A DNA stretch of 64,000 bases from Oceanivirga miroungae (GTDB taxonomy: Bacteria; Fusobacteriota; Fusobacteriia; Fusobacteriales; Leptotrichiaceae). How positions within the stretch are numbered: position 1 is the first letter of the stretch; every line of letters begins with the position of its first letter. The translations under genes were made by a program, and so were the position numbers. The DNA lies in contig NZ_CABWIB010000001.1 in assembly GCF_902505095.1 (NCBI RefSeq), positions 1,277,222-1,341,221 of the forward strand, read 5' to 3'. Positions 40,296-48,269 of this stretch are shown here, piece by piece. Under the pieces are notes generated by a model. That model was not told where the DNA came from. It saw nothing but the letters and a program-made list of their open reading frames with translations, and searched no databases.

Positions 40296-42421
40296 TATAG
40301 GTGTAATACCCTTTTAGAGATTTCTTTTGTTTTCCCTTCATTCCAGAAGTTTTCTCCTAAATATCCACAAGTACGACGAGTAACATTCATCTTACCATGG
40401 TCTTTATTGTGACATTGAGGGCATTCCCATTCACCATCTTCATTTATTATTATTTCTCCGTCAAATGAACAAATGTAGCAATAATCTGATTTTGTATTAA
40501 ATTCAGCATATTGTATATGATCATACATAAATTTAACAACTTCCTCTATTGCTTCTAAATTCTTAGTTAAGTTTGGTATTTCAACATAAGATATAGCTCC
40601 ACCAGTACTTAAACTTTGAAATTGTGATTCAAATTCAAATTTACTCATAGCATCTATATTTTCTCTAACATCAACATGATATGAGTTTGTATAGTAACCT
40701 TTGTCTGTAATATCTTTTATACTTCCAAATCTATTTTTATCTATTCTTGCAAATCTATAACATAGACTTTCTGCTGGTGTTCCATATAGACCAAATCCTA
40801 TACCTGTTTCTTTTTTCCATCTTTCACAAGTTTCACTTAATTTTTTCATTACTTTTAATGCAAATTCAGTTCCAATTTTATCAGTATGAGATACACCTTT
40901 AACTAATTTTGTTGCCTCGTATAGCCCAATATATCCTAATGATATTGTTGAATAACCACCTTTTAAGTATTTATCAATCTTTTCACCTTTTTTAAGTCTT
41001 GCTATTGCTCCATATTGCCAATGTATTGGACTTACATCTGAACTTGTTCCTAATAATCTATTATGTCTTGCCATTAAAGCTTCAAAAGCTAAATCAAGTC
41101 TTTCATCTAAAATTCTGAAGTATTCTTCTTCATTTTGACCGCTTAAAATTCCTATTTGTGGTAAATTTAAACTTACAACACCTTGATTAAATCTTCCTTC
41201 AAACTTATATTCTCCCTTTTCATCTTTCCATGGTGATAAAAAGCTTCTACATCCCATAGGTGAGAATGTATTTCCTTCATAATTTTCTGCCATTTTTTTA
41301 GCACTTATATAGTCTGGATACATTCTTTTACTAGAACATTTAATAGCTAATCTTGTTAAATAGTCATATTCTCCACCTTTTAGAGAATTAAATTCATCTA
41401 AAACGTATACTAATTTAGGAAAGGCTGGTGTGATAAATACTCCTTTTTCATTTTTTATTCCTTCATATCTTTGTTTTAAGATTTCTTCAATAATGAGAGC
41501 TGTTTCTTTCATGTATGGATCATTTTCTTTCATTCTTAAAAATAGAGTAACAAAAGGCGATTGTCCATTTGTTGTCATAAGTGTATTTATTTGATATTGT
41601 ATAGTTTGAACACCTGATTTTAACTCATCTTTAACTCTACTATCAACTATTTTTTCTATCATTTCATCACTTAATGTATCCGAAAACTCTTCTTTTGCAG
41701 CTTTTAAATATTTATCTTTTGTTCTTTTTAAATATTTAGCTAAGTGTCTTACTTCAACAGATTGTCCCCCATATTGACTAGAAGCAACTGCTGCTATTAT
41801 TTGAGTTAATATTGTACAAGCAACTTGGAAACTCTTAGGACTTTCTATTAGTTTACCATTCATTACTGTTCCATTTTCTAACATATCTTCTATATCTATT
41901 AAGCAACAATTAAATATTGGTTGTAAGAAATAGTCCATATCATGAAAATGTAATACTCCATCATCATGTGCTTTTCTTAATTTTTCTGGAAGTAGTATTC
42001 TTCTACTTAAATCTTTACTAACTTCTCCAGCTATTAAATCTCTTTGTGTTGATGCTATAGTAGCATTTTTATTAGAATTTTCTTCTGCAACATCTTTATT
42101 AGAATTATCTATTAAACTTAGTATTGAGTCATCAGTAGTGTTAGATTTTCTAACTAACATTCTATTATATCTATAGATTATATATTTTTTTGCAAGTTCA
42201 AATTTATCGTCTTCCATAAGTTTAAATTCAATAAAATCTTGTATTTCTTCTACACCCATTTTTTCTTTATTAGAAGATTCAATTTCATTTAAAATTTCTA
42301 AGATTTTTTCATTACTAACTCTCTTATGGCTTTCTACCTCGTTATTAGCTTTTGTTATAGCATTTACAATTTTATCTCTATTATATTCTACTAATTCTCC
42401 ATTTCTTTTTATTACTTGCAT
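40295..42421 (-). CDS. nrdD: anaerobic ribonucleoside-triphosphate reductase
   Basis: Class III reductase making dNTPs without oxygen. The 708-aa protein has an N-terminal ATP-cone (MQVIKRNGELVEYNRDKIV), the catalytic barrel, a zinc site with two CxxC pairs (CYIC, CPQC) near the end, and the glycyl-radical motif RRTCGYLGENFW. A TTG at 42433 is in frame, but the ATG at 42421 is better placed after TTGGGAG. A NrdR-like box lies upstream. It indicates growth without oxygen. Confidence 0.96.
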   Translation of the reverse strand: MQVIKRNGELVEYNRDKIVNAITKANNEVESHKRVSNEKILEILNEIESSNKEKMGVEEIQDFIEFKLMEDDKFELAKKYIIYRYNRMLVRKSNTTDDSILSLIDNSNKDVAEENSNKNATIASTQRDLIAGEVSKDLSRRILLPEKLRKAHDDGVLHFHDMDYFLQPIFNCCLIDIEDMLENGTVMNGKLIESPKSFQVACTILTQIIAAVASSQYGGQSVEVRHLAKYLKRTKDKYLKAAKEEFSDTLSDEMIEKIVDSRVKDELKSGVQTIQYQINTLMTTNGQSPFVTLFLRMKENDPYMKETALIIEEILKQRYEGIKNEKGVFITPAFPKLVYVLDEFNSLKGGEYDYLTRLAIKCSSKRMYPDYISAKKMAENYEGNTFSPMGCRSFLSPWKDEKGEYKFEGRFNQGVVSLNLPQIGILSGQNEEEYFRILDERLDLAFEALMARHNRLLGTSSDVSPIHWQYGAIARLKKGEKIDKYLKGGYSTISLGYIGLYEATKLVKGVSHTDKIGTEFALKVMKKLSETCERWKKETGIGFGLYGTPAESLCYRFARIDKNRFGSIKDITDKGYYTNSYHVDVRENIDAMSKFEFESQFQSLSTGGAISYVEIPNLTKNLEAIEEVVKFMYDHIQYAEFNTKSDYCYICSFDGEIIINEDGEWECPQCHNKDHGKMNVTRRTCGYLGENFWNEGKTKEISKRVLHL

Positions 42422-42452
42422 ATTTACTCCCAACCTTTAAATTTATTAATAA

Positions 42453-42468
42453 ACACAATATTTTGTGT
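42453..42468 (-). promoter_or_regulatory. NrdR box upstream of nrdD
   Basis: ACACAATATTTTGTGT closely matches the 16-bp palindromic NrdR operator (ACACWATATATWGTGT). A second box at the usual three-turn spacing is not clear; a partial match (ACACTTATATAGAAGA) lies about 40 bases further upstream. TAAAAT beside it may be the -10. Confidence 0.7.
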
Positions 42469-42601
42469 TTTTTTATTTATTTTATCACAACATCTTCTAT
42501 ATAAGTGTATCATATATATATATAAATTCAAGTAAATTTTTAAAAATTTTCACTCAAAATTTTACAAAGCTAACAAAAATAGGGGCTAAAAAGAGAAAAA
42601 A

Positions 42602-42640
42602 ATTAAAAAAAAAATTCACTTTTTCACTTAGTGAATTTTT
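42602..42640 (-). terminator. strong terminator after the SAM methyltransferase gene
   Basis: 9-bp stem AAATTCACT/AGTGAATTT followed on the minus strand by about ten T residues, 14 bases after the stop. Confidence 0.9.
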
Positions 42641-42651
42641 TATAAGCTAAT

Positions 42652-43809
42652 TTATTTTTTCATATATTTTTTTGCTATATTTTCTAGTATTGGCGTGTAA
42701 TTTATTTTTTCTTTTATTGACAAATACTCTTTTTCTATTTTTTTATAGTCTACTTTTTTACTATTTTTTATAGATTTAATTAGTAAGTTTTTAGGCGTAA
42801 ATTCTTCGTTTATAAATTCTTCAATTAAAACATCATATCCACAAAGCTCTAAAAATTTAGCTCTATATGTATCTGTTAATAAACTTGAAAACTTTTCAAA
42901 TATAATGGGATTTTTTTTCATAAAATTCATATCATCTGCTATTTTTATATTTTTATAAAATTCATTGTGGCAACAAGGAACTGCTAAAAATGCTTTTGTA
43001 TCAAGTTCTAGTGCTTTTAAAATAGAATAATCTGTGGCATTATTACAAGCATGCAAACTAAATACTAAATCAATATCTTCTCCTAAAAAATCTTTTATAT
43101 CCTCATTTAAAAATACCATTTTACCGTATTCTAATTTTTCAGCTAAATTAGTACAATTTTTTATAACATCGGTCTTTAAATCTAAGCCTATTATACTAAA
43201 ATCTAAATTTGGCCTATACTTTTCTAAATAATAGTAAGTAGCAAAACTTAAATACGACTTACCACAAGCAAAATCTACGATATTTATTTTAGTTTTAATT
43301 AAATTATCCTCTAGCATTTTAGAAATAGTGTTATCAATTATTTCTAAATACTTATTTATCTGCCTAAATTTATTATACCCTTTTTTTAAAATCTCATTTT
43401 TTTCATTCATTATTCCTAGTTCTTTTAAAAATGGTATATTATCCCCTTGATTTAAAAAGTATTTTTTTTCTTTATTATGAGTTTCTACCTTAGAATCATT
43501 ATTATTTTCATTCACCTTTAATTTATATGAATTTTTTTTAAGATTTAATATATATTCTTTTTCTTTTGTTCTTATTAAGATTTGTTTGAATTTATATAAG
43601 TAATTCTTTACATATTCTACTACTTTTTCTTTTTCTAAGTTTTTGTGATATGCCTTATTATTTTCTATATATTCTAACTGATAAAGTATATCTTGCTTTA
43701 TAACAAGCTTTCTTATACTTATTTTTTTAATATTACATAGTGAATCCGACATTACTATTTTAATTATGTCGTTATTTAATAATAAGTCTTTTATTTTGAC
43801 TTCGTCCAT
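42652..43809 (-). CDS. SAM-dependent methyltransferase, substrate unknown
   Basis: The 385-aa protein has a basic N-terminal region (1-135), then a Rossmann methyltransferase domain with motif I IVDFACGKSYLSFATYY, acidic loop IIGLDLK, motif IV VFSLHACNNATDYSI, and a conserved CCHNEFY motif. This set is typical of Methyltransf_32 proteins. The target (possibly RNA) cannot be told. It follows the membrane-protein gene by three bases. Confidence 0.8.
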   Translation of the reverse strand: MDEVKIKDLLLNNDIIKIVMSDSLCNIKKISIRKLVIKQDILYQLEYIENNKAYHKNLEKEKVVEYVKNYLYKFKQILIRTKEKEYILNLKKNSYKLKVNENNNDSKVETHNKEKKYFLNQGDNIPFLKELGIMNEKNEILKKGYNKFRQINKYLEIIDNTISKMLEDNLIKTKINIVDFACGKSYLSFATYYYLEKYRPNLDFSIIGLDLKTDVIKNCTNLAEKLEYGKMVFLNEDIKDFLGEDIDLVFSLHACNNATDYSILKALELDTKAFLAVPCCHNEFYKNIKIADDMNFMKKNPIIFEKFSSLLTDTYRAKFLELCGYDVLIEEFINEEFTPKNLLIKSIKNSKKVDYKKIEKEYLSIKEKINYTPILENIAKKYMKK

Positions 43810-43812
43810 TTT

Positions 43813-44394
43813 TTATCTTTTCTTTCTTTTTTTAGTTTTTTTAGAATGTTCTTCAATAAATACCTTTATTTTTTCTATTTTATCTTTTCTAAAAGTACTT
43901 ATTAAAACAGGATCTTTTTTTGTATAATAAATATCTAATTTATTTATCATCAATGTTTTTTTACTTTCTATCATTTTTATTCCATCTAAATCAACTTTTC
44001 TATTAGAGTAAATTATTTTTTCTTTATCGTAGTAAATTGTATTTACATCATAATTAGTAAGACAGATGAAATAAAACATTACAAGCACAACTATAACATT
44101 AGGTGCATCTACTTTTAGATAAAGCAAGTATAATAAGCTAATATCTGTTATTATAGCCCCAACAAATGCTATATAATACATATAATCAGAATGTGATTCT
44201 AATTTATACTCTGATAAACCTTTTTTTAAGTCTTCTCTTTTAAACTTATCATAAACATATAGAGAGAAAAATACTAAGTATACAGCTAAAAATACCTTAT
44301 CTAAAAGGACTGCTGTTTTTAATATATACACAAGTATTAAACCTATTGAAACTAAATCCACTAAAAAAGAAGAATATAATATGCTTTTTTTCAT
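43813..44394 (-). CDS. uncharacterised four-helix membrane protein
   Basis: The 193-aa protein has about four hydrophobic segments in pairs (LVDLVSIGLILVYIL, VFLAVYLVFFSLYVY, YYIAFVGAIITDISLLYLLYL, VIVVLVMFYFICL). These are followed by a cytosolic domain of about 80 residues resembling a PH-like beta structure (YYDKEKIIYSNRKVDLDG) and a basic tail KKTKKRKKR. I do not recognise the family. It is coupled to the methyltransferase gene. Confidence 0.6.
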   Translation of the reverse strand: MKKSILYSSFLVDLVSIGLILVYILKTAVLLDKVFLAVYLVFFSLYVYDKFKREDLKKGLSEYKLESHSDYMYYIAFVGAIITDISLLYLLYLKVDAPNVIVVLVMFYFICLTNYDVNTIYYDKEKIIYSNRKVDLDGIKMIESKKTLMINKLDIYYTKKDPVLISTFRKDKIEKIKVFIEEHSKKTKKRKKR

Positions 44395-44414
44395 AATTAA
44401 GCCTCCTTATATAT

Positions 44415-44687
44415 AAAAAAACCATACGCTAATAAATCGAATAAATTCTACCACTCGTTTCATTATACTTTGACTCAAGTTTAGCTACCCCATAAACCTA
44501 GATATCTAGACTTAATGCTGCTTTGTTCCCAACCTGACATGGTTCACCTAATATCTACAATATAGGACTAAACTCTCAACACCATTGCATAAGGCGTCAT
44601 ACTAAAATCACCCTCAAAATTAACATAATCTCCACTAAAGCGGTTTGTGGATTACAAGGCACCGCTAGCTCCCCGATTTGTATGGTA
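44415..44687 (-). ncRNA. ffs: signal recognition particle RNA, long Alu-containing form
   Basis: About 270 nt. The minus strand carries the Ffh-binding helix-8 signature GTCAGGTTGGGAACAAAGCAGC preceded by GTGAACCAT. The Alu-domain motif GGGGAGCTAGCGGTGCC is near the 5' end. The 5' sequence ACCATACAAATCG pairs with 3' CGATTT...GTATGGT, after which a T run terminates it. This is the clostridial/Bacillus type rather than the short 4.5S RNA. It explains the gap between the membrane-protein gene and ptsI. A -35/-10 (TTGAAA, TAAGAT, 17 apart) lies upstream. Confidence 0.9.
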
Positions 44688-44727
44688 CAAATATCTTAAC
44701 ATTTTTTTACATTTTTTTCAAATTTTT

Positions 44728-44757
44728 TTGGTAAATTTTCTAAATTTATAGTATAAT
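44728..44757 (+). promoter_or_regulatory. promoter of ptsI
   Basis: TTGGTA (44728-44733) and TATAAT (44752-44757) are 18 bases apart, divergent from the SRP RNA gene. Confidence 0.6.
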
Positions 44758-44785
44758 ATATTATAAAGTATTAGGAGGAAAAAAC

Positions 44786-46492
44786 ATGATTAGATTAACA
44801 GGGATTCCTGCATCAGAAGGTATAGGATTAGGTAAAGTTTTAATTTATGATACAGAAAAAGTAGATATAGAAAGCTATAAAGTATCTAATTTACCAGCTG
44901 AAGCAGAAATGCTAAAACTTGAAGAAGGAATTGTTAAAACAAAGGCTCAAATCATTACAATTAGAGAAAAAGTTGCAAAAGAAATGGGAGAAAGTAAAGC
45001 AGAAATTTTTGATGCTCATTTAGAATTATTAGAAGATGACGATTTACTAGATGAAATCAAAGAAAAAATAACTACTGATGACTACACTGCAGCATATGCT
45101 GTTAATGAATGAATAGATGAATACTGCACATTATTATCTCAATTAGAAGACCCTTATTTAAGAGAAAGAGCAGCTGATTTAAAAGATGTTGGAAACCGTT
45201 GGGTAAAAAATATATTAGGTATAAAAATAAGTGATTTATCTAATTTAGAACCAAATACAGTAGTAGTTACTTATGATTTAACACCATCAGATACTGCGCA
45301 ATTAGATCTTAAAAACTGTGCTGGATTTATAACAGAAGTTGGAGGAAAAACAGCCCACTCTGCTATTATGGCAAGATCATTAGAAATTCCTGCAATAGTT
45401 GGGGTTAAAGGTATCTTATCTACAGCTAAAGACTCAGAAGAAATAGCGTTTGATGGAGAAGCTGGTGTATTATACTTATCACCAAGCGATGAAATTAAAA
45501 CTACTTATGCAAAACAAAGAGAAATATTCTTAAAAGAAAAAGAAGAACTTAAAAAATTAAAAGATTTACCTGCTATAACAAAAGATAATCACTTAGTTCA
45601 TGTTATGGGTAACATAGGTAAACCAGAAGATGTAGATGCTGTATTAGAAGCTGGTGGAGAAGGTATAGGATTATATAGAACAGAATTTCTATTCATGGAC
45701 TCTGATCATATGCCAACTGAAGAAGAACAATATAGAGCATATAGAGTAGTTGCTGAAAAAATGCATGGAAAACCAGTAACAATAAGAACTATGGATATTG
45801 GTGGAGATAAAGAATTACCTTATTTAGACCTTCCAAAAGAAATGAACCCATTCTTAGGATTCCGTGCTATAAGAATATCATTAACACACAAGGATATGTT
45901 TAAAACTCAATTAAGAGCTATCTTACGTGCTAGTGCTTATGGACAAATCAAAATAATGTATCCTATGGTTTCATCAATAAACGAAATCAGAAAATCTAAT
46001 CAAATTTTAGAAGAATGTAAAAAAGAATTAGACGCTATTGGTAAATTATATGATAGAAATATTAAAGTAGGTATCATGGTTGAAACTCCTTCAACTGCAA
46101 TAGTGGCTTATAAATTTGCAAAAGAAGTTGACTTCTTCTCAATAGGTACTAATGACTTAACACAATACTTCTTAGCAGTAGATAGAGGAAATGAAAAAGT
46201 TTCTGCTTTATATAACTCATATAACCCTGCTGTATTAGAAGCAATACAATTAGTAATTGATGCTGCACATGACAGAGGAATTTCTGTTAGTATGTGTGGA
46301 GAATTTGCAGGAGACAAACATGCAACTGAAATATTATTAGGTATGGGATTAGATACTTATTCAATGAGTGCAAGCTCAATTCTTGGTATAAAGAAAAATA
46401 TAATAAATTCAAATTATGAAGAAGCTAAAAAATACAGAGATTTAATTTTAAGTAAAGATACACCAGAAGAAGTATTAGAAGCTTTAAAATAA
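44786..46492 (+). pseudogene. ptsI: PTS enzyme I, reading frame interrupted by one in-frame TGA
   Basis: Phosphotransferase that passes phosphate from PEP to HPr. One frame runs from ATG 44786 (AGGAGG ahead) to the stop at 46492 and encodes a full-length enzyme of 569 codons, except for a TGA at 45110-45112 (residue 109, context VNE-stop-IDEY). Beyond it the sequence is fully conserved: RERAADLKDVG, the phospho-histidine motif GGKTAHSAIM, GIGLYRTEFLF and SMCGEFAGD. It may be a real nonsense mutation, a sequencing error or readthrough. Other genes here use TGA as stop and TGG for Trp. Confidence 0.88.
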
Positions 46493-46500
46493 ATAGATAA

Positions 46501-46525
46501 AACTACTCATTTGAGTAGTTTTTTT
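46501..46525 (+). terminator. terminator after ptsI
   Basis: AACTACTCATTTGAGTAGTT followed by a T run. It directly abuts the opposing rpsT terminator. Confidence 0.9.
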
Positions 46526-46529
46526 ATAT

Positions 46530-46563
46530 AAAAAAAGCAACAGAATGGGTTTAAATCCGTTGC
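46530..46563 (-). terminator. terminator after rpsT
   Basis: Stem GCAACGGA/TCTGTTGC followed by seven T residues on the minus strand. Confidence 0.85.
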
Positions 46564-46595
46564 GTATAAATTCTTATAAAAATTTATATAAATTA

Positions 46596-46859
46596 TTATC
46601 CTAATGCTTTAACTTTAAGAGCTAATCTTGATTTAGTTCTTGAAACTGTATTTGCTTTTAATACACCTTTAGTTACTGCTTTATCTAATTCTTTATATAC
46701 TGCAGATAATGCTGTTTTTGCTTCGTCGACGTTATTAGCTTCCACAGCTGCTAGTACTTTTTTAACAAAAGTTTTTGTTCTACTCTTTATTGCTTGGTTT
46801 CTTAATCTATTTCTTTCACCAGTTACAATTCTTTTTTTAGATGATTTATTGTGTGCCAT
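46596..46859 (-). CDS. rpsT: 30S ribosomal protein S20
   Basis: Helical 30S protein. The 87-aa sequence begins MAHNKSSKKRIVTGERNRLR and ends SRTKSRLALKVKAL, both typical. An RBS GGAGG precedes the ATG. It is monocistronic. Confidence 0.96.
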   Translation of the reverse strand: MAHNKSSKKRIVTGERNRLRNQAIKSRTKTFVKKVLAAVEANNVDEAKTALSAVYKELDKAVTKGVLKANTVSRTKSRLALKVKALG

Positions 46860-46958
46860 TTTTCCCTCCTTTTATCCGTTTTTTTTGATACCTAAATATA
46901 ATAGCATTTTTTTTAATAAAAATCAAATAATTCTATATTCTTTTGAATAATTAGCTAC

Positions 46959-47085
46959 CTAATCAACAAGTCTAACTATCTCTTTTTCTTCACTTAATCT
47001 ATATAAAATAGACTTAACAGTATTCTTTCATTATAGTTTTTATTTTTTTGTAATTGAATCCGTATACACCGTCTCCAGCACCCAA
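46959..47085 (-). pseudogene. remnant of a winged-helix (AbiEi-like) gene
   Basis: On the minus strand one frame reads GVYGFNYKKIKTIMKE and, after a frame change, the next reads KNTVKSILYRLSEEKEIVRL and stops. Together they resemble the N-terminal winged helix of AbiEi-type antitoxins or similar regulators. No complete gene is present. The rest of 46860-47109 holds the rpsT RBS region and a 9-bp hairpin (CACCCAAAA/TTTTGGGTG) next to the XRE stop. Confidence 0.4.
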
Positions 47086-47109
47086 AAATATATAGTTTTG
47101 GGTGTAACT

Positions 47110-47496
47110 CTAAGCTTTAAATCCCTTTAAATTCTTTATAGTTGTCTTTAATATATCTTCTAAAAATCTAAGTTCTCTATCATTTAAACTATTTATATCA
47201 TCTGAAATACTACTTAATTTTTCATTAGTTCCTAGTAGTTTTTGATAGCCTCCTATATTTTCTTTAATATATTTTTCTCCAATACCATACATAAGCCAGT
47301 CAAAAGAAACATTAAAGTATTTTGAATAACACTTTAATGCTTCTAATGTTATTTTTTGCTTTTTATTTTCCCATTTTGAAATGCTTGATTTATCAAAACC
47401 CATATTAAATTCTTTTGTAAAAATATATGCAAGATTATCTAGGGTATAGTTTTGTTCTTTTCTTAATTCTTTAAGTCTGTCTTCTAAACCTATCAT
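47110..47496 (-). CDS. XRE-family transcriptional regulator
   Basis: The 128-aa protein has an N-terminal helix-turn-helix (LKELRKEQNYTLDNLAYIF, FDKSSISKWENKKQKIT) followed by LKCYSKYFNVSFDWLMYGIG, the usual lambda-repressor-like pattern. The C-terminal half is helical and may be for dimerisation. It lies 11 bases after the HAD gene, at the end of the gyrase-pheST group. Targets are unknown. Confidence 0.85.
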   Translation of the reverse strand: MIGLEDRLKELRKEQNYTLDNLAYIFTKEFNMGFDKSSISKWENKKQKITLEALKCYSKYFNVSFDWLMYGIGEKYIKENIGGYQKLLGTNEKLSSISDDINSLNDRELRFLEDILKTTIKNLKGFKA

Positions 47497-47507
47497 ATTT
47501 TCCCACC

Positions 47508-48263
47508 TTATATTATATGGCTAAAATATTTAATATTATCTACTAAATCAAATACCTTTGTATTTTTTCTAGGATTTATTATCATTCCATACTCTATATC
47601 AAATGATCTTAACATTTGATAATCCCCATCAGAATCTCCAGCTATCAATAATGGCGGATATCCATATCCCAATGATTTTATGGCATCAACTTTCCCTATT
47701 CCTCTGGTTATCAGTCCGCATTCATAGCCAGATAAAATATTATCCTCCATTAGTTTATTATTACAAGCTAATACATTTTCTCTTTTTAAATTATATAAAT
47801 CAGCAGCAACATAAACTTCATATATTATTGAAGCTGAGCATATATATATTTCTATATTATTTTCTTTAAATAAATTAAAAAGCTTTTCTATATATTCCCT
47901 TTTTGAAAAATCTTCTTTGTAATAAGTTATAGCTTTTTTTGTTAAGTTATACACTTCATCTTCTGTATAATAACTAAGTAAAAATCCTGTAATATCATCT
48001 CTATATTCTCTATAAATTTCATTTACTAAACTAGAAAAATCCCTTTTAATATTTAAATTTTCAATTTTATCTTTAAATTTATCATATTTTTTAAGTCTAT
48101 TTTTCATTTCATCTAAACCTATTCTAAACTCTTCAAATTCTAATTGATATTTTAAAGTTAATCTTTCTACATCACCTTTTATTATTGTTTCATCACAATC
48201 AAAAACAACATAGTTTTTTCTAGTTTTATCCATATTTGATATTATTTTTCTTATTCTTTCCAT
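47508..48263 (-). CDS. HAD-family phosphatase (SerB-like)
   Basis: The 251-aa protein has HAD motif I VVFDCDETIIKG, motif II YICSASIIYEVY and motif IV IAGDSDGDYQML. The helical cap is inserted after motif I, as in phosphoserine-phosphatase-like (class IB) enzymes. The substrate is unknown. It follows pheT by six bases. Confidence 0.82.
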   Translation of the reverse strand: MERIRKIISNMDKTRKNYVVFDCDETIIKGDVERLTLKYQLEFEEFRIGLDEMKNRLKKYDKFKDKIENLNIKRDFSSLVNEIYREYRDDITGFLLSYYTEDEVYNLTKKAITYYKEDFSKREYIEKLFNLFKENNIEIYICSASIIYEVYVAADLYNLKRENVLACNNKLMEDNILSGYECGLITRGIGKVDAIKSLGYGYPPLLIAGDSDGDYQMLRSFDIEYGMIINPRKNTKVFDLVDNIKYFSHII

Positions 48264-48269
48264 AACATC

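Noticed and set aside
44401..44700. Minus-strand structured gap first considered as tmRNA or RNase P RNA
   Set aside because: No tRNA-like ends or tag frame and no RNase P core; GTCAGG...GGAA...AAGCAGC and the Alu motif identify SRP RNA.
45110..45112. TGA read as tryptophan or selenocysteine genome-wide
   Set aside because: TGA ends nth, toxN and the XRE gene at 37443, TGG is the tryptophan codon elsewhere, and no SECIS-like hairpin is obvious.
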